A stretch of 13,689 nucleotides of DNA from Candidatus Aminicenantota bacterium (GTDB lineage: Bacteria; Acidobacteriota; Aminicenantia; Aminicenantales; Saccharicenantaceae). Location of the stretch: contig JAPKZE010000325.1 in assembly GCA_026393955.1 (NCBI GenBank), positions 1 through 13,689 on the forward strand, given 5' to 3'. The notes beneath the pieces were generated by a model. That model was not told the origin of the DNA, ran no database searches, and was given only the letters and a program-made list of their open reading frames with translations. Of the stretch, positions 7,044 to 13,689 are shown in pieces; positions within the stretch are counted from its first letter, which is position 1; each line of letters opens with the position of its first letter. Both the position numbers and the translations under genes were made by a program.

Positions 7044-7550
7044 ATGCCCGAAACGAGCGCGATCTACCCCGGATCGTTCGATCCCATCACCAACGGGCAC
7101 GTGGACATCATCAACCGGGGTCTCAACGTCTTCGAGCGAGTTATCGTGGCGGTCCTCGAGAACCCCAAAAAGCGGCCTCTCTTTACGACTAAAGAGAGGG
7201 TAAGAATGATCCAAGATATCTTTGCCTCTAAAAAGGAAGTCGAGGTCCGGGCTTTCGACGGGCTCCTCGTCGACTTCGCCCGGGCCCAGGGCACCCGTGT
7301 CGTCATCCGGGGCCTGCGGGCGATCTCGGACTTCGAGTACGAGTTCCAGATGGCCCTGATGAACCGGAGCCTGGCTCCGGACATTGAGACGTTTTTCATG
7401 ATGCCCAGCGTCAATTATTCGTTCCTGAGCTCGAACCTGGTCCGCGAGGTCGCCGGGCTCGGAGGCTCGGTCGAGGGCCTCGTGCCCTCCTCCGTCGCCC
7501 GGAAGCTCCGGAACAAGGTTCGCGGCCCCCATAAGGTCCAAATCCCATAA
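7044..7550 (+). CDS. coaD: Phosphopantetheine adenylyltransferase
   Basis: A 168-residue cytoplasmic enzyme, the usual family length, which transfers AMP from ATP to 4'-phosphopantetheine to give dephospho-CoA and pyrophosphate, the penultimate step of CoA synthesis. It has the nucleotidyltransferase signature YPGSFDPITNGH (8-19), where TNGH (T16-H19) is the (H/T)xGH ATP-binding motif. It also has the VIRGLRAISDFEYEFQMA block (87-104) and the C-terminal LSSNLVREVA (128-137), corresponding to the ISSxxVRE motif. The start ATG is preceded by AGGAG at 7034-7038. It is the first gene of the pilus operon and ends only 12 bases before pilM. Codons around 7140-7215 are less GC-biased than in its neighbours. 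Confidence 0.97.
   Translation: MPETSAIYPGSFDPITNGHVDIINRGLNVFERVIVAVLENPKKRPLFTTKERVRMIQDIFASKKEVEVRAFDGLLVDFARAQGTRVVIRGLRAISDFEYEFQMALMNRSLAPDIETFFMMPSVNYSFLSSNLVREVAGLGGSVEGLVPSSVARKLRNKVRGPHKVQIP
7175..7199 (+). repeat. Perfect hairpin inside coaD that echoes the promoter-region sequence
   Basis: CCTCTCTTT (7176-7184) and AAAGAGAGG (7191-7199) form a perfect 9-base-pair stem with a 6-base loop inside the coding sequence, over the codons for RPLFTTKE. The 10-mer GCCTCTCTTT of the left arm (7175-7184) also occurs at 6984-6993, within the spacer of the candidate operon promoter. Confidence 0.6.
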
Positions 7551-7562
7551 AGGCAGGCAAAC

Positions 7563-8642
7563 ATGTTCGGACTCTCTCGGGAAAAAAGCGTGGTCGGGTT
7601 GGACATCGGGTCCTACTCCGTCAAGGCCGTCGAGCTCCGCGCCCGGAAGAAGGGCGGAGACGAAGCCTACGAGCTCGTCAAGATCGGCTACGAGCCGCTG
7701 CCCCATGACGCCATCGTCGAGGGGACCATCATCGATTCGGCCGCGGTCGTCGAGACCATCCGCCTCCTCTTCGAGGAGAGCAAGTTCTCGACCAAGGACG
7801 TGGCCATTTCCATCTCCGGCAACTCGGTCATCATCAAGAAGATCTCCCTGCCGGTCATGGAGAAGCAGGAGCTCGCCGAGAGCATCATCTGGGAGGCCAA
7901 GCACAACATCCCCTATCCCTACGAGGAGACCAACGTCGACTACGCCATCCTCAAGCCCTCGCGGTCGACCGACGAGAAGAACCTGGACATCCTGCTCGTC
8001 GCCGCCAAGAAGGACAAGATCGCCAACTACAGCAACGTCATCGCCCAGGCCCGCAAGAACCTCCAGAGCATCGAAGTCGACGTCTTCGCCCTCCAGAACG
8101 TCCTGGAGGTCTGCGCCCCCGAGGACTTCTCCGGCAAGACGATCGCCCTGATCAACATCGGGGCCAACATCACCAACGTCGTCATCGTCGAGCGCGGCAC
8201 GCCGCAGCTGTTCCGCGACCTGTCGCTGGGCGGGTTCTTCTTCACCGAGAACATCCGCAAGGAGCTCAGCATCTCCTTCGAGGAGGCCGAGAAGCTCCTC
8301 AAGGGCATTCCGGGGAAGTCGGCGACCCCGGACCAGTTCGCGAATCTCCTGTCGATGAACGTCCGCGACCTCCTCGACGAGATCGAGAAGACCTTCTCGT
8401 TCTACGAGGCCTCCGAGAAGCGGGAGCGGAAGATCGAGCAGATCGTCCTCAGCGGCGGCCTGGCCAACGTCCAGAACATGGTCAGTGCCTTCGAGACCAA
8501 GTTCCGGATCAAGGCCGAAGTCCTCAATCCCTTCCGCAATATCCGGGTCGATGACAAGAAGTTCGACGCGGTCTACTTCACCGACATGGCGCCGATCTTC
8601 GGAGTCGCTGTCGGCTTGGCAACCCGAAAGGTGGAGAAGTAA
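7563..8642 (+). CDS. pilM: Type IV pilus assembly protein PilM
   Basis: A 359-residue actin/FtsA-like ATP-binding protein of the cytoplasmic face of the type IV pilus machine. The actin-fold nucleotide motifs are present: phosphate-1 GLDIGSYSVKAVEL (12-25), phosphate-2 INIGANITNVVI (197-208) and adenosine motif VLSGGLANV (296-304). The SHS2-like insert around residues 80-125 contains the typical AESIIWEAKHNIPYPYEE stretch. PilM binds ATP and the cytoplasmic N terminus of PilN, and contacts the motor ATPases. The length matches the family (about 350). The start ATG at 7563 has a purine-rich AAGGCAGG upstream. pilN begins two bases after its stop, so the two genes are probably translationally coupled. 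Confidence 0.96.
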   Translation: MFGLSREKSVVGLDIGSYSVKAVELRARKKGGDEAYELVKIGYEPLPHDAIVEGTIIDSAAVVETIRLLFEESKFSTKDVAISISGNSVIIKKISLPVMEKQELAESIIWEAKHNIPYPYEETNVDYAILKPSRSTDEKNLDILLVAAKKDKIANYSNVIAQARKNLQSIEVDVFALQNVLEVCAPEDFSGKTIALINIGANITNVVIVERGTPQLFRDLSLGGFFFTENIRKELSISFEEAEKLLKGIPGKSATPDQFANLLSMNVRDLLDEIEKTFSFYEASEKRERKIEQIVLSGGLANVQNMVSAFETKFRIKAEVLNPFRNIRVDDKKFDAVYFTDMAPIFGVAVGLATRKVEK

Positions 8643-8644
8643 CC

Positions 8645-9292
8645 ATGATACGGATCAACCTCCTCAAGCCGGAAACGAAGGACATCCGGGAACAGGCCAC
8701 CAGCCCGGGCGTCACCGAAGACAAGGCCCGTAAAGGGCCGAATATCGGCAACCTCATCTTCCTGGCCCTCGTCATCGGGCTGGGCGCGTTCTACTTCTTC
8801 CAGAGGAAGGCCTTCGACCGGGAGACCGCCCTGCTCACGACGGCCCGGGCGGAGAAGACCAAGCTCCAGTACGTCGAGGTCAAGCTCGAGGAGCAGCGCA
8901 AGGCCCGGGAGTCGCTGGACCGGAAGATCACTCTCATCGAGAGCCTCAACGCCCAGCGCGACATGGCCCCGCGGCTCATGGACGAGTTCAGCCGCCGCCT
9001 GCCGGAGTGGGTCTGGCTGACCGAGATCGTCTATGACGCCAAGGGCATCGGGATCAAGGGCCGGGCCCTGTCGAACAACCTCGTCGCGGACTACATCTCC
9101 AACCTCGAGTCCAGCCCCCAGATCATGAACGTCAACCTTGTGACTTCGACGCAGAAGACCGTCCAGGGCGACCTGTACCTGGAGTTCTCGCTGCGGGCCA
9201 CGGTGGAGAAGAAGCCGGAGCCCGTTCCGGCCCCGGCGGCACCGGCGCCAGACGCGAAACCGGCCGCCAAGAAGAAAGGGGTGCAGCCATGA
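8645..9292 (+). CDS. pilN: Type IV pilus inner-membrane protein PilN
   Basis: A 215-residue bitopic inner-membrane protein. It begins MIRINLLKP, the conserved cytoplasmic motif by which PilN docks into PilM. A membrane segment follows at about 35-52 (GNLIFLALVIGLGAFYFF), then a periplasmic coiled coil at about 55-105 and a small alpha/beta domain at about 115-185 containing WVWLTEIVYD and GIGIKGRA. The C terminus is a low-complexity Pro/Ala/Lys tail (about 189-215) that is longer than in the classic Neisseria and Pseudomonas proteins and probably disordered. PilN pairs with PilO in the alignment complex. The last four bases overlap the pilO start as ATGA. Confidence 0.94.
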   Translation: MIRINLLKPETKDIREQATSPGVTEDKARKGPNIGNLIFLALVIGLGAFYFFQRKAFDRETALLTTARAEKTKLQYVEVKLEEQRKARESLDRKITLIESLNAQRDMAPRLMDEFSRRLPEWVWLTEIVYDAKGIGIKGRALSNNLVADYISNLESSPQIMNVNLVTSTQKTVQGDLYLEFSLRATVEKKPEPVPAPAAPAPDAKPAAKKKGVQP

Positions 9293-9876
9293 AGAACTGG
9301 CCCTGGTACGGATATCTCGTCTTGGCCGTCCTCATCTTCGCCCTGGCCTTCCTGTTCTACTTCAAACCCCAGGGCGCCAAGCTCAAGGTCATGACGGCGG
9401 AGCGGGTCAAGGTCGAGCAGGAAGTCCAGAACCTGAAGCAGAAGAAGCGGGAGCTCGACAAGATCGAGGCCGACATCGCGGCCATGACGGCCAAGCTCAA
9501 GACGCTCGAGGTCAATATCCCCCAGCGGAAGGAGATCGCGGACATCCTGCGGCAGATCCAGGCCCTGGCCTACGACTCCCGGCTCGACGTCCTTCGCTTC
9601 GCCCCGGGGACGGAGATCAACAAGGAGTTCTACGCCGAGTGGCCCATCCCCATCCAGGTCTCCGGGAACTACCACAACCTGGGCCTGTTCTTCGACAAGC
9701 TGAGCAAGTTCGCCCGGGTCTTCACCATCGAGAACTTCACCGTCAAGACGCTGACCCGCCAAACCGATCTGAACACCGTCTCCGCCAACTGGACGGCGAA
9801 GACCTATTTCTTCCCCGAGAACATGCCGGCCCCCGCCGGGCCGGCCAAAAAGCAACCCGCGAGGCCCAAACGATGA
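9289..9876 (+). CDS. pilO: Type IV pilus inner-membrane protein PilO
   Basis: A 195-residue bitopic protein with a very short cytoplasmic N terminus (MKNWPWY), a membrane segment at about 7-24 and a coiled coil at about 31-75 rich in K, E, Q and L. A ferredoxin-like periplasmic domain follows at about 80-175, with the family-typical PIPIQVSGNYHNLGLFFDKL stretch. A basic, proline-rich tail ends the protein. PilO heterodimerises with PilN and transmits between the cytoplasmic motor side and PilP/PilQ. Its ATG overlaps the pilN stop and its stop overlaps the pilP start, both as ATGA, which indicates coupled translation and a fixed stoichiometry. Confidence 0.94.
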   Translation: MKNWPWYGYLVLAVLIFALAFLFYFKPQGAKLKVMTAERVKVEQEVQNLKQKKRELDKIEADIAAMTAKLKTLEVNIPQRKEIADILRQIQALAYDSRLDVLRFAPGTEINKEFYAEWPIPIQVSGNYHNLGLFFDKLSKFARVFTIENFTVKTLTRQTDLNTVSANWTAKTYFFPENMPAPAGPAKKQPARPKR

Positions 9877-10322
9877 GAAAAGCCGCTGTCCTTCTCCTCT
9901 TCATCTCGATCGCGGGTGTGGCCCTCCTCCTCGCCCGGCAGGAGACGACGGCCCCGCCCCAGACCGGCCCCGCGCCGGCCCTGACCGTCCAGACGGGCTT
10001 CACCTACAACACCGATGGCCGCCGCGACCCGTTCAAGGACCTCCTGGCGGGGCGTGAACTCCGGAAGGCTGAGCTCGGCGTGAACCAGCCGTACATCGAC
10101 GACCTCGTCCTCTCCGGCATCGTCAAGAACAAGAACGTCTATACCGCCCTGATCGGCACCGCCCAGGGCTTCCCCATGTTCGCCAAAGTCGGCGACAAGT
10201 TCGCCGACGGGTACGTCCTGTCCATCAACGACACCCAGGTGGTCCTGCGGAAGACCCACGAGCGGGGGATCCCTCTCATAAGGCCGCGAGACGTCATCAA
10301 GGAAATCACGGAGGAGCTGTAA
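9873..10322 (+). CDS. pilP: Type IV pilus periplasmic protein PilP
   Basis: A 149-residue protein with an N-terminal hydrophobic segment (AAVLLLFISIAGVALLLA, 4-21), a short Pro-rich linker (22-38), and the PilP signature DGRRDPFKDLL (48-58). A small beta domain follows (about 73-149), with YIDDLVLSGIVK, and ends RDVIKEITEEL. PilP connects PilN/PilO to the N0/N1 region of PilQ. Most described PilP proteins are lipoproteins, but here no cysteine follows the hydrophobic stretch, so it is anchored as a transmembrane protein or cleaved and released. The start is the ATG overlapping the pilO stop; upstream extension in this frame only shadows pilO. pilQ follows after one base. Confidence 0.92.
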   Translation: MRKAAVLLLFISIAGVALLLARQETTAPPQTGPAPALTVQTGFTYNTDGRRDPFKDLLAGRELRKAELGVNQPYIDDLVLSGIVKNKNVYTALIGTAQGFPMFAKVGDKFADGYVLSINDTQVVLRKTHERGIPLIRPRDVIKEITEEL

Positions 10323-10323
10323 C

Positions 10324-12687
10324 ATGAACAAGAGAATCCTTCCGGCCGTACTCGCCGGGCTGTGCGTGCTCGGACTCTCCGCCCTGTACGCCCAGGCGCC
10401 GGCGGCCGCCGTTCACATCACCAAGATCCAGGTCCTGCCCGGCACGCTGTCGACCCGCCTGGTCCTGGAGACCGACGGGTTGCTCGCCGTCGAGAAGGCC
10501 TACTATCCGGCCGAATCGCCGCGGACCCTCGTCCTCGACATGACCCGGGCCTCGACGTCCGCCGCGCCGGTCCTCCCCTCCTCCGGCGCCGGGCTCGTCC
10601 GTGATATCCAGCTGGAAAAGTCGGGGACCGACGCCCTGCGCCTGGTCGTCCGGCTGAGCGAGCGCGTCCCGGCCCGGATCCTCCGGGCGACGGGCCAGAC
10701 CGTCATCGAGCTCAACGGCATCCAGAGAGGCCAGGCCGGCTACGTCATCGACGCCGCGACCCAGGCCCAGCTCGACCGCACGGCCAAGAGCGAGATCGTC
10801 CTCAGCAAGGTCGACATGGCCGCCGGCTCCGAGGCCGTCTCCGTCAAGGCCGCCCTGACCGGCGCCGCGGTCACCCAGGTCTTCGCCCTGGAGAATCCGC
10901 CGCGCCTCGTCGTCGACCTCTTCGACACCGTGCTCACCAGCAAGTCCGACGTTTGGCCGATCGACGATCCGCGGTCGACGGTCCAGCGTGTCCGTGTGGC
11001 CCAGTTCCAGGCCGGCGGGCCCCGGCCCATCACCCGCATGGTCTTCGACCTCAAGGAAGCCGGGCTCTACGCCCTGGACTCCCGCACCGACGGCTTGGTC
11101 GTGTCCTTCTTCCCCGCCTACGCCTCTCCGGCCGCCCTCGTCCAGCCGGCCCCGGCCTCGACCCCCGCCCCCGTGCCCGCGCCATCCGCGCCTAAGGCCG
11201 GACCCAAGGCCGCCCCGAAGGCCGAATCCAAGGAGGTCCCGGTCACGACCCTCTGCGCGCCGGCCCTGACGGCCGAGGCGTCCGCGACAGCCGCGCCGAC
11301 CGGGTCGACCGGGTCGCCCAAGGTCGAGCCCAAGGCCGCCGAGCCCCGTCCCCAGGAAGAGGGCAAGACCGTCCCGGTCGTGAGCCAGGCGGCGAAATTC
11401 AAGCCCACCACGGTCGCCAACTCCGAAGAAAAGTACTCCGGCGACATCATCAGTCTCAAGATCAAGGATTCCGACCTCAAGGACGTCGTCCTCTACCTGG
11501 CCGAATTCGCCGGCCTGAACGTCGTCTTCGATCCCGACGTCCGGGGCACGGTCACGGTCAACCTCCAGGACGTCCCCTGGGACCAGACCCTCGACATCAT
11601 CCTCAGGCAGAACAAGATGGGCAAGACGATCGAAGGCAACATCCTGCGGATCGCCCCGATCGCCGTCCTGACCCGGGAGGATGAGGACCAGCGCAAGCTG
11701 CAGGACACCAAGGAACTCTCAGGACCGGTCATCGTCAAGACGATCACTTTGTCCTATTCGAAGGCCAAGGACGTCGCCACCCTCCTCAAGTCCAAGATCT
11801 CCAACCGCGGCGAGATGATCGTCGACGAGCGGACCAACACCCTGCTCCTGTCCGAGGTCCGCGACAAGCTCGAGCTCATCGAAAAGCTCATCAGCATCGT
11901 CGACACGCCGACGCCCCAGGTCTCGATCGAGGCCCGCGTCGTCGAGGCGACGGCGACGTTCGTCCGCAACCTGGGCATCCAGTGGGGCTTCCGGGGTGTC
12001 GCCGACCAGTACTACGGCAACGCGACCAACCTCCAGTTCCCCAACAGCATCCTCGTCGACGGCGCCCAGATCCCCGTCGGCACCGTCACCAAGGGCATCG
12101 GCGGTCCGCTCGGCGGCTATGCCGTGAACCTGCCGGCGCCGGCCTTTAACACGGTCCTCGGCTTTTCCTTCGCCAACGTCCTCGACACGTTCCGCGTCGA
12201 CGTCGCCATCTCCGCCCTGGAGACGGCCGGCGACGGCAAGATCATCTCCCGTCCGTCCGTGGTCACCCAGAACAACCAGCAAGCCGAGATCATCCAGGGC
12301 CGCCAGATCCCGGTCCAGACGGTGGCCAACTTCACCGTGACGACCCGGTACGTCAACGCCGCCCTCGAGTTGCGGGCGACACCGCAGATCACGGCCGAGG
12401 GGACGATCATCATGACGATCGACATCCAGAACAACGCGGCCGACTTCGCCAACCTCGTCAACGGCATCCCGCCGATCGTGATGCAGAGCGCCAAGACGAC
12501 GGTCATGGTGCCCGACGGCGGGACGACGGTCATCGGCGGCATCTACCGGGCCGAGGATTCGGTCACCCGGGACCGCGTCCCCTTCCTCCATCAGATCCCA
12601 ATCATCGGCAACGCCTTCAAGAGTATGGCCCGGACAAAGAACAGCCGGGAGCTGCTGATATTCATCACGCCCCGGATCATCAAGTAA
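10324..12687 (+). CDS. pilQ: Type IV pilus secretin PilQ
   Basis: A 787-residue outer-membrane channel through which the pilus passes. A signal peptide (1 to about 25, ending LYAQA) leads into two AMIN peptidoglycan-binding domains (about 30-115 and 157-262). A Pro/Ala/Lys-rich linker (265-370) follows, then an STN/N0 domain (about 372-445, ISLKIKDSDLKDVVLYLAEF), an N1 domain (about 469-530) and the secretin core (532-787). Core landmarks are SIEARVVEA, ISRPSVVTQNNQQAEI, VMVPDGGTTVIGGIY, VPFLHQIPIIGNAF and the terminal ELLIFITPRIIK. The start ATG has GGAGGAG at 10310-10316 with 7 bases of spacing, inside the end of pilP. It is the penultimate gene of the operon and is followed by a lipoprotein gene after 16 bases. 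Confidence 0.97.
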   Translation: MNKRILPAVLAGLCVLGLSALYAQAPAAAVHITKIQVLPGTLSTRLVLETDGLLAVEKAYYPAESPRTLVLDMTRASTSAAPVLPSSGAGLVRDIQLEKSGTDALRLVVRLSERVPARILRATGQTVIELNGIQRGQAGYVIDAATQAQLDRTAKSEIVLSKVDMAAGSEAVSVKAALTGAAVTQVFALENPPRLVVDLFDTVLTSKSDVWPIDDPRSTVQRVRVAQFQAGGPRPITRMVFDLKEAGLYALDSRTDGLVVSFFPAYASPAALVQPAPASTPAPVPAPSAPKAGPKAAPKAESKEVPVTTLCAPALTAEASATAAPTGSTGSPKVEPKAAEPRPQEEGKTVPVVSQAAKFKPTTVANSEEKYSGDIISLKIKDSDLKDVVLYLAEFAGLNVVFDPDVRGTVTVNLQDVPWDQTLDIILRQNKMGKTIEGNILRIAPIAVLTREDEDQRKLQDTKELSGPVIVKTITLSYSKAKDVATLLKSKISNRGEMIVDERTNTLLLSEVRDKLELIEKLISIVDTPTPQVSIEARVVEATATFVRNLGIQWGFRGVADQYYGNATNLQFPNSILVDGAQIPVGTVTKGIGGPLGGYAVNLPAPAFNTVLGFSFANVLDTFRVDVAISALETAGDGKIISRPSVVTQNNQQAEIIQGRQIPVQTVANFTVTTRYVNAALELRATPQITAEGTIIMTIDIQNNAADFANLVNGIPPIVMQSAKTTVMVPDGGTTVIGGIYRAEDSVTRDRVPFLHQIPIIGNAFKSMARTKNSRELLIFITPRIIK
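11299..11316 (+). repeat. Tandem 9-base duplication in the pilQ linker
   Basis: ACCGGGTCG occurs twice in direct succession, in frame, coding for TGS-TGS (residues 326-331) in the low-complexity linker between the AMIN and STN domains. This is a small replication-slippage type repeat and leaves the frame intact. Confidence 0.6.
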
Positions 12688-12703
12688 CAGGAGAGAACGA
12701 GCC

Positions 12704-13303
12704 ATGAATAAGATGACAGCGACTCTCAAAACCCTGGCGGTCGCGGCCGCCGTCCTCGCGCTTGCGGGATGCAACACGATCTCGCAGGACACCGAGTCCA
12801 GCAGCATGATCGTCATCATGAGCATCACCGGCACGAACATGGCCGGCGACACGGTGGCCTACCTCCAGTCCGACGTCCTCGGCAGCGACGGCCTGGTCCG
12901 GGTGGACAATGCGACGGCCAACATCGTCGTCCGGCTGATCAATCCCGATCCCATCAACGGGCCCTCGCAGTTCAACGACGTCGTCCTGACGAATTACCGT
13001 GTGACCTATGAGCTGGCGACCGGCCCGGGCACCCCGGGCGCGGACGTGCCGCTGCCGTTCGACGGCAACTTCTCCACGGTCCTCTGCCCGGTCGACGAAG
13101 ATGTGGCCGTTCCCTTCGTGGTCGTCCTCGAAGCGGCCAAGCAGGCCGCCCCCCTGAACGCCCTCATCGGCACGGCCACGGTCCTCGAACGGAAGGCCAA
13201 GATCGAGATCTTCGGCCACGACCTGACCGATCATCCGGTCACGGCGACCGGCTATCTGACGATCTACTTCGCCGACTATCAGGACGTGGTCCCCGTCAAG
13301 TAG
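12704..13303 (+). CDS. Small lipoprotein of unknown function, last gene of the pil operon
   Basis: A 199-residue predicted lipoprotein. The lipobox LAGC places the acylated cysteine at C23 after a signal sequence (TLAVAAAVLALA). The mature part looks beta-rich: alternating hydrophobic strands such as ANIVVRLIN, YRVTYEL and AKIEIFGHD, and a closing ATGYLTIYFADYQD suggest an Ig-like sandwich. It has one further cysteine (C128). I do not recognise a named family, although the YRVTY and GYLTIYFADY patterns recall uncharacterised secreted proteins from other diderms. The start is supported by AGGAGAG at 12689-12695, 8 bases upstream. The 16-base gap to pilQ and the terminator behind it place it in the pilus operon. 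A role as a PilQ-associated factor is inference; it does not resemble the TPR-type pilotin PilF. Confidence 0.85.
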   Translation: MNKMTATLKTLAVAAAVLALAGCNTISQDTESSSMIVIMSITGTNMAGDTVAYLQSDVLGSDGLVRVDNATANIVVRLINPDPINGPSQFNDVVLTNYRVTYELATGPGTPGADVPLPFDGNFSTVLCPVDEDVAVPFVVVLEAAKQAAPLNALIGTATVLERKAKIEIFGHDLTDHPVTATGYLTIYFADYQDVVPVK

Positions 13304-13325
13304 GGCTCTCCCCCAAACCGATCAG

Positions 13326-13357
13326 GGGCTCGTCCCGTCGGGACGGGCCCTTTTTTT
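13326..13357 (+). terminator. Intrinsic terminator of the coaD-pil operon
   Basis: An 11-base-pair stem (13326-13336 with 13340-13350, one G-T wobble) closes a 3-base loop and is followed directly by seven T residues (13351-13357). It starts 22 bases after the lipoprotein stop. This is a textbook Rho-independent terminator and marks the end of the operon. Confidence 0.92.
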
Positions 13358-13585
13358 GGTTCTTCTCCCGATTCCGGGAGAATCCCTCTCTTCGGCTTCG
13401 CTCAGGGCATTGCCTCTAGCTCCCCGGCCCCCCTGGGAACCAGTTCGCACGGTTCCCCCCGCTTCGCGGGTCCCCCTCTCCAGCAACGGGGATCCGCTAG
13501 GTCTGCTGGCTCACCCTGTCCCGAGTGGGGCGAGGCAACGCCCATCGCCGCCGCGAAAGGGAATCCCGGAGATGGGAGAAGAACC
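13358..13585. mobile_element. MITE-like nested inverted-repeat element, no coding capacity
   Basis: About 228 bases with terminal inverted repeats. GGTTCTTCTCCC (13358-13369) is the exact reverse complement of 13574-13585. The pairing extends to 13358-13379 / 13564-13585 with one mismatch and two G-T pairs. After an internal loop, TCCCT (13383-13387) pairs with AGGGA (13558-13562), and 13405-13416 pairs with 13532-13543 in 11 of 12 positions. Smaller hairpins fill the centre: GGGAACC/GGTTCCC (13435-13441/13451-13457), CCCGC/GCGGG (13458-13462/13466-13470) and CCAGCA/TGCTGG (13480-13485/13504-13509). T tracts border both ends (13351-13357 and 13586-13590) and could be a target-site duplication. 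A MITE, a REP/BIME-type repeat or a structured RNA are all possible; copy number is unknown. Confidence 0.5.
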
Positions 13586-13597
13586 TTTTTCCCCCAG

Positions 13598-13689
13598 CTA
13601 CTCGCGGAACGGAGAATAGGAAAAAGTCACCGCGGTCTTCTGCCGGATCTTCGGCAGGGCGTCGTCGAGGGCCCGGTCGATCACGGCCC
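13598..13689 (-). CDS. C-terminal end of an unidentified protein
   Basis: The last 30 codons of a minus-strand reading frame enter from the right edge and end at TAG (13600-13598). The visible C terminus reads AVIDRALDDALPKIRQK and then TAVTFSYSPFRE. Codons are mostly G/C-ending like the neighbouring genes, and the position of the stop just before the inverted-repeat element fits a gene converging on the pilus operon. The fragment is too short to name a family. Confidence 0.55.
   Translation of the reverse strand, partial: AVIDRALDDALPKIRQKTAVTFSYSPFRE

Noticed and set aside
9639..9872. N-terminal extension of PilP in the same frame
   Set aside because: It lies wholly inside pilO in another frame and encodes a His/Pro/Arg-rich shadow. 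The ATG at 9873 overlaps the pilO stop and begins a proper hydrophobic N terminus.
11719..12852. A 377-codon open frame antisense to pilQ and the lipoprotein gene
   Set aside because: It spans two real genes on the other strand, has Asp/Arg/Leu-rich low-complexity sequence and no domain.
13356..13619. An 87-codon frame across the right-hand intergenic region
   Set aside because: It starts at the terminator T tract and runs through the nested inverted repeats. There is no ribosome binding site and the composition is low-complexity Pro/Ser/Arg.
1..13689. CRISPR array, prophage, insertion sequence with transposase, or toxin-antitoxin pair
   Set aside because: No regularly spaced repeats, no transposase or integrase motifs, and no small adjacent gene pairs were seen anywhere in the window.

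Overview
The window is a GC-rich bacterial chromosome segment in which third codon positions are almost all G or C. It comes from a diderm, because it encodes an outer-membrane type IV pilus secretin (PilQ) with its PilM-PilN-PilO-PilP alignment complex. No gene points to one phylum. The gene set and codon use would fit an uncultured Aminicenantota/Acidobacteriota-like lineage, but that placement is inference from general resemblance only. Nothing in the window looks like a phage, plasmid, CRISPR array, rRNA or tRNA.

Layout. (1) 1-148, minus: start of an RRM-type RNA-binding protein that runs off the left edge. (2) 149-316: short divergent region with two plausible promoters whose -35 boxes overlap. 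(3) 317-2035, plus: SppA, a membrane-anchored S49 signal peptide peptidase with tandem domains. (4) 2036-2095: convergent junction with a strong hairpin. (5) 5026-2096, 5317-5027 and 6717-5314, minus: an operon transcribed in the order phosphohexomutase, FtsB/DivIC-like division protein, then a UvrD-type helicase fused to a RecB-family nuclease with an apparent Fe-S cysteine set. The junctions are a 4-base overlap and a direct abutment. (6) 6718-7043: a 326-base divergent intergenic region with a structured inverted repeat and a sigma70-like promoter for the next operon. (7) 7044-13303, plus: coaD-pilM-pilN-pilO-pilP-pilQ-lipoprotein, very tightly packed, closed by an intrinsic terminator at 13326-13357. 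(8) 13358-13585: a nested inverted-repeat element resembling a MITE, flanked by T tracts. (9) 13689-13598, minus: the last 30 codons of an unidentified gene that converges on the pilus operon.

How the genes work together. PilM (cytoplasmic, actin-like) binds the N-terminal IRINLL-type motif of PilN. PilN and PilO are inner-membrane coiled-coil proteins forming a periplasmic scaffold. PilP links that scaffold to the secretin PilQ. A small lipoprotein of unknown function follows pilQ by 16 bases and is a candidate accessory factor for PilQ. The leading gene, coaD, makes dephospho-CoA and is a housekeeping passenger or driver of the operon. The minus-strand operon combines sugar-phosphate metabolism for envelope precursors, divisome assembly and DNA repair.

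The least ordinary points are: the nested inverted-repeat element at the right end; the lipoprotein next to pilQ; a phenylalanine replacing the usual histidine in the catalytic loop of the phosphohexomutase; the helicase with an Fe-S nuclease tail and no visible partner subunit; PilP without a lipobox cysteine; and the structured region between pgm and coaD.
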